NCBI GenBank assembly: GCA_046349215.1
Contig: JAXMCV010000001.1
Span: 744,001-808,000 of the forward strand
Direction: 5' to 3'
Length of the DNA: 64,000 nucleotides
From: JAJXWB01 sp046349215
GTDB lineage: Bacteria > Pseudomonadota > Alphaproteobacteria > Rhizobiales > Beijerinckiaceae
A model generated the notes under the pieces. That model did not search any database. It worked only from the letters and a program-made list of their open reading frames with translations, and was not told the origin of the DNA. Positions 60,890-64,000 of this stretch are shown here, piece after piece; the first letter of the stretch is position 1, and every line of letters begins with the position of its first letter. Both the position numbers and the translations under genes were made by a program.

Positions 60890-63535
60890 TCAGATGCCGT
60901 AGCGGCGCGCAAACCAGACCTTCACGACATGCGTGAGGACGGCGTAGCAGGCCAGAAAAGCGGCAACAGCCGGCCAGTAGGCCCAGGGGAGCGGCGTGAA
61001 GCCGAGCGCGGCGCCAAGTGGGGTGACCGGCAGCAATATGCCAACGGCAGCGACGGCGAGCGACGTCGCGGTCAGGGCGGCGCTGGCGCGGCTCTCGATG
61101 AACGGGATACGCGCAGTACGAATCACGTGGATGATCAGCGTCTGGGTGAGCAGGGATTCGACGAACCAGCCGGTCTGGAACAACGACGGATTGGTCCATG
61201 AGCCAAAAACGAAAATCATCAGCGCGAATGTTGCATAGTCGAAGATCGAACTGATCGGACCGATGCAGATCATGAACTTGAAGATGTTCCCGATATCCCA
61301 GCGTCGCGGTGCGGCGAGATATTCCGGGTCGACCGAATCGGTTGGAATCGCTGTCTGCGAAAAGTCGTAAAGAAGGTTGTTGGTCAGCACCTGGATCGGC
61401 GCCATGGGCAGGAACGGCAAAAAGATGCTCGCGCCGAGCACTGAGAACATATTGCCGAAATTGGAACTGGCGCCCATTCGGATGTACTTCACGATGTTTG
61501 CGAAGGTGCGGCGGCCTTGCATAACGCCTTCCTGCAGCACGAGCAGGCTCTTCTCCAGAAGGATGATGTCGGCGGATTCCTTGGCGATGTCGACGGCCGT
61601 ATCGACAGAGATTCCGACATCGGCCGCCTTGAGCGCCGGCGAATCGTTGATGCCGTCACCGAGAAAGCCGACGACATGACCGCGCCGATGCAGAGCGGCG
61701 ACAACGCGCTCCTTCTGCGCCGGCGCCAGCTTGGCGAAGACGTTCCGGCGTTCGACCAATTCAGCCAGCGCCTCGTCGTCGAGATTCTCGATGTCGCGAC
61801 CAAGCGCGATTTCACCGGGGTCGAGGCCTACGTCGCGGCAGACCTTGCGCGTGACGATATCGTTGTCGCCGGTCAGTATCATCACCCGCACGCCGCTCTT
61901 CGAAAGGGCCGACAGGGCGACGCCGGCCGATTCCTTCGGCGGATCGAGGAAGGCGATGAAGCCGAGCAGAACGAGTCCGCATTCGTCTGCGGGCGCATAG
62001 GTCTTCTGCGCAATATCGAGCGCCTTGTAAGCAACTGCGACCACACGAAAGCCGTCCGCGTTGAGTTCGGCTGTCTCGCGTCGGGCGGTCTCGAAATGTT
62101 GCGGATCGAGCGCCGCCACCCCACCGTCGGCCTCGTAGCGGTTGCAGGCGGCAAAAACCTCTTCGACCGCACCCTTGCAGATGAGGATATGACCTTCGCC
62201 AGCCTTGTCGACGACCACCGACAGCCTGCGCCGCGCGAAGTCGAACGGGATTTCGTCGATCAGGCGAAAATCGCGGTCGAGGCCCAGTTCGTGACGCATC
62301 TCGGCATGATCGAGCACCGCCACGTCCAGGAGGTTCTTGAGACCCGACTGGAAATGGCTGTTGATGTAGGCGTATTGCAGGACCTTGTCGGATTCCTCTC
62401 CGCGGAGGTCGAGAGTCTTCTTCAGGACGATGCGATCCTGCGTCAGCGTACCCGTCTTGTCGGTGCACAGAATGTCCATGGCGCCGAAATTCTGGATCGC
62501 CTGCAGGCGCTTTACGACGACCTTGTTGCGCGCCATGGCGATTGCGCCGCGCGCCAGGTTGACCGTGACGATCATCGGCAGCATCTCGGGCGTCAGGCCG
62601 ACAGCGACGGCGACGGCGAAAAGCAGCGCTTCGAGCCAGTCGTGTTTGGTGAGCCCGTTGATGAGAAAAACGGCCGGCGCCATGACCGCCATGAAGCGGA
62701 TCATCATCAGCGTGAAACGGTCGATGCCGCGGTCGAAGGCGGTCGGCTCACGGCGCCCGGCGATCTCGTCGGCGAGCTGGCCGAAGAATGTGCCGCCGCC
62801 TGTGTGCACGACCACGCCGGCGCCAAATCCGCTGACGACATTGGCGCCCATGAAGCAGATGTTGTGCAATTCGAAAGGCGACGCGTCGGCATCTGTCACT
62901 GCATGCGCGTATTTTTCGGCGGGCATGGCCTCGCCGGTCAGCGCCGACTGGTTGACGAACAGATCCTTGGCCTCGATCAATCTAAGGTCTCCCGGCATCA
63001 TGTCGCCGGCAGCAAGTCGCACCACGTCTCCGGGCACGACCTGTTCCATCGGGATTTCGCGAAAGTCGGATCCTCCGGCGCTCCATTGACGACGCACGCT
63101 GGCGCTGGTCTTCACCAGCGCGCGCAGGCGCGCCGCCGCCTCGCTCGACCTGTGCTCCTGGACGAAGGCGGTCACAACGGCAAGGATCACCATCGCTGCG
63201 ATGACGATGCCGGCGCGCGCGTCGCCGATGCCGAATGACACCCCGGCCAATACGAGCAACAATGCGTTGAGGGGACTACGAGCGCAGGAGAAGATTTCTT
63301 CCAGCACATTCGCCCGGCGTTCGCGCGTGACGAGGTTCGGCCCGAAGGTTGCAAGACGCCGCTGCGCAACGACTGGCGTCAGGCCGACCGGCGCGCTGTG
63401 GACTTTCTCCAGCGCAGCCGCCGGTTCGAGCACGGAAATTGCCTGCAACTCGACGGAGCCGAGCGCAGGCGTGCTCGGGCGGCGGCGGCGCTCGGGCGTG
63501 AAAAGACGACGCAAGAGGCGATCGAAGGCCTGCAT
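60890..63535 (-). CDS. mgtA: Magnesium-translocating P-type ATPase
   Basis: Inner-membrane P3B-type ATPase of 881 residues that imports Mg2+. Motifs: actuator NQSALTGEAMPAEK, phosphorylation site DILCTDKTGTLTQD, nucleotide domain DEIPFDFARRRLSVVVDK and hinge GFLGDGINDSPALKAADVGI. About ten membrane helices with VGLTPEMLPMIVTVNLARGA at the ion site. The length fits MgtA/MgtB. No mgtA leader peptide or riboswitch fits in the 58-bp space upstream. Upstream is a thioesterase gene on the same strand. Confidence 0.95.
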   Translation of the reverse strand: MQAFDRLLRRLFTPERRRRPSTPALGSVELQAISVLEPAAALEKVHSAPVGLTPVVAQRRLATFGPNLVTRERRANVLEEIFSCARSPLNALLLVLAGVSFGIGDARAGIVIAAMVILAVVTAFVQEHRSSEAAARLRALVKTSASVRRQWSAGGSDFREIPMEQVVPGDVVRLAAGDMMPGDLRLIEAKDLFVNQSALTGEAMPAEKYAHAVTDADASPFELHNICFMGANVVSGFGAGVVVHTGGGTFFGQLADEIAGRREPTAFDRGIDRFTLMMIRFMAVMAPAVFLINGLTKHDWLEALLFAVAVAVGLTPEMLPMIVTVNLARGAIAMARNKVVVKRLQAIQNFGAMDILCTDKTGTLTQDRIVLKKTLDLRGEESDKVLQYAYINSHFQSGLKNLLDVAVLDHAEMRHELGLDRDFRLIDEIPFDFARRRLSVVVDKAGEGHILICKGAVEEVFAACNRYEADGGVAALDPQHFETARRETAELNADGFRVVAVAYKALDIAQKTYAPADECGLVLLGFIAFLDPPKESAGVALSALSKSGVRVMILTGDNDIVTRKVCRDVGLDPGEIALGRDIENLDDEALAELVERRNVFAKLAPAQKERVVAALHRRGHVVGFLGDGINDSPALKAADVGISVDTAVDIAKESADIILLEKSLLVLQEGVMQGRRTFANIVKYIRMGASSNFGNMFSVLGASIFLPFLPMAPIQVLTNNLLYDFSQTAIPTDSVDPEYLAAPRRWDIGNIFKFMICIGPISSIFDYATFALMIFVFGSWTNPSLFQTGWFVESLLTQTLIIHVIRTARIPFIESRASAALTATSLAVAAVGILLPVTPLGAALGFTPLPWAYWPAVAAFLACYAVLTHVVKVWFARRYGI

Positions 63536-63593
63536 GGCCCCATTTTCTCCTTAGAACGCCCCTGCGCGTTGACCTGTCCCAAACGTCGCGCCT

Positions 63594-63995
63594 TCACGCA
63601 GACGGCTGCGGCGCCTTGGCTGTCTTGAACACGGCCGTGCCTCGACAGACCAGATCGCCGGCCGCGTTGCTGATTTCGGCCTCGACGAAGACCAGCGATT
63701 TCCCGGCGCGCACCACTCGCCCTTCCCCGACAAGACGGCCCGACGCAGGCGCCATGAACGCCACCTGCATGTCCACGGTCACCACATTTGCACCCACGGC
63801 GGTGCGCGACGCCGTGCCCATGCAGACGTCGAGCAGAGTCATCAGCAATCCGCCGTGCGCGACGCCCATCTGGTTGCCGTGATGCTTGAGAACCTCGACC
63901 TCGAGCCGCGAGCGGCCGTTCGCGGCCGCCACAGGCTCGATCCCGCAAAAATGCACGAACGGAATGTCCGACCCGAAAACATCAGTGATTTTCAA
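63594..63995 (-). CDS. PaaI-family hotdog-fold thioesterase
   Basis: A 133-residue acyl-CoA thioesterase-fold protein. The hotdog motif HHGNQMGVAHGGLLMTLLDVCMG holds the His-Gly-Gly turn and the conserved Asp; VTVDMQVAFMAPASGRLVGEGRVVRAGKSLVFVEAEI follows. Start at 63995 is 5 bp from the window edge and the gene appears complete. Substrate (aromatic or aliphatic acyl-CoA) unknown. Confidence 0.88.
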   Translation of the reverse strand: MKITDVFGSDIPFVHFCGIEPVAAANGRSRLEVEVLKHHGNQMGVAHGGLLMTLLDVCMGTASRTAVGANVVTVDMQVAFMAPASGRLVGEGRVVRAGKSLVFVEAEISNAAGDLVCRGTAVFKTAKAPQPSA

Positions 63996-64000
63996 GACTT

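Noticed and set aside
63536..63593. mgtA leader or Mg2+ riboswitch
   Set aside because: Only 58 bp separate mgtA from the thioesterase gene, too little for an M-box or mgtL-type leader, and no such structure is visible.

Overview
The window is high-GC chromosomal DNA of an alphaproteobacterium, most likely of the order Hyphomicrobiales (Rhizobiales). The clues are the block degP, response regulator, sensor kinase, glnE next to ccm genes; a MucR/Ros regulator; DUF1491, DUF2336, DUF6456 and YdcH proteins; and two-subunit methylmalonyl-CoA mutase with MeaB. A Methylocystaceae/Beijerinckiaceae-type host would fit, but the genus cannot be read from this sequence. Coding density is high. I see no tRNA, rRNA, CRISPR array, prophage or complete insertion sequence.

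Layout. 1-6.4 kb (minus strand): ccmE, ccmH, degP, a two-component pair and the first third of glnE, preceded by a glycine-zipper lipoprotein. 6.5-8.9 kb: a PepSY protein and a PhoPQ-like two-component pair. 8.9-11 kb: a gene-poor stretch with a secreted trypsin-like protease and a YdcH protein. 11-18.3 kb: a TadG-like VWA protein, a TonB-like protein, a YcgN Fe/Zn-cluster-like protein, a class A penicillin-binding protein and two DUF1254/DUF1214-type membrane proteins. 18.3-25.2 kb: DUF2336, DUF1491, a peptidoglycan-binding protein, a DivJ/PleC-like kinase, SufE, DUF6456 and MucR. 25.5-33.3 kb: oligopeptidase B, a membrane-anchored acidic protein, superoxide dismutase, a chemoreceptor, and a divergent pair of ChbG/HpnK-like deacetylase and ArnC-like glycosyltransferase. 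33.4-42.4 kb: a MarR regulator with a striking operator, murJ, a HAD dehalogenase, a HerA-like ATPase, an M20 dipeptidase, a CNT nucleoside transporter and a MazEF-type toxin-antitoxin pair. 42.6-54.5 kb: mutA and mutB, separated by DUF817, a UGA-interrupted redoxin gene, an ABC-F protein and a large SAM-cyclase-AAA-TPR protein. 54.5-64 kb: a lytic transglycosylase, a lipoprotein hydrolase, an amidase, TerC, a pyroglutamyl peptidase, meaB, mgtA and a PaaI thioesterase.

The most interesting observation is at 45874-46959 on the minus strand. A single reading frame for a ResA/TlpA-like redoxin is interrupted by one in-frame UGA exactly where the catalytic redox residue belongs (WASW-UGA-GC). The frame continues with a well-formed thioredoxin fold and a TPR-like tail, and a stem-loop starts 2 nt after the UGA. 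This reads as a selenoprotein (WAxxUGC type), not as two genes or a frameshift. The SelABCD machinery is not in the window, so the claim depends on the rest of the genome.

Functional links: mutA, mutB and meaB together supply and protect methylmalonyl-CoA mutase (propionyl-CoA to succinyl-CoA), although they are scattered. Many of the other genes serve the envelope: cytochrome c maturation, DegP quality control, penicillin-binding protein, MurJ, lytic transglycosylase, and two envelope-sensing two-component systems.
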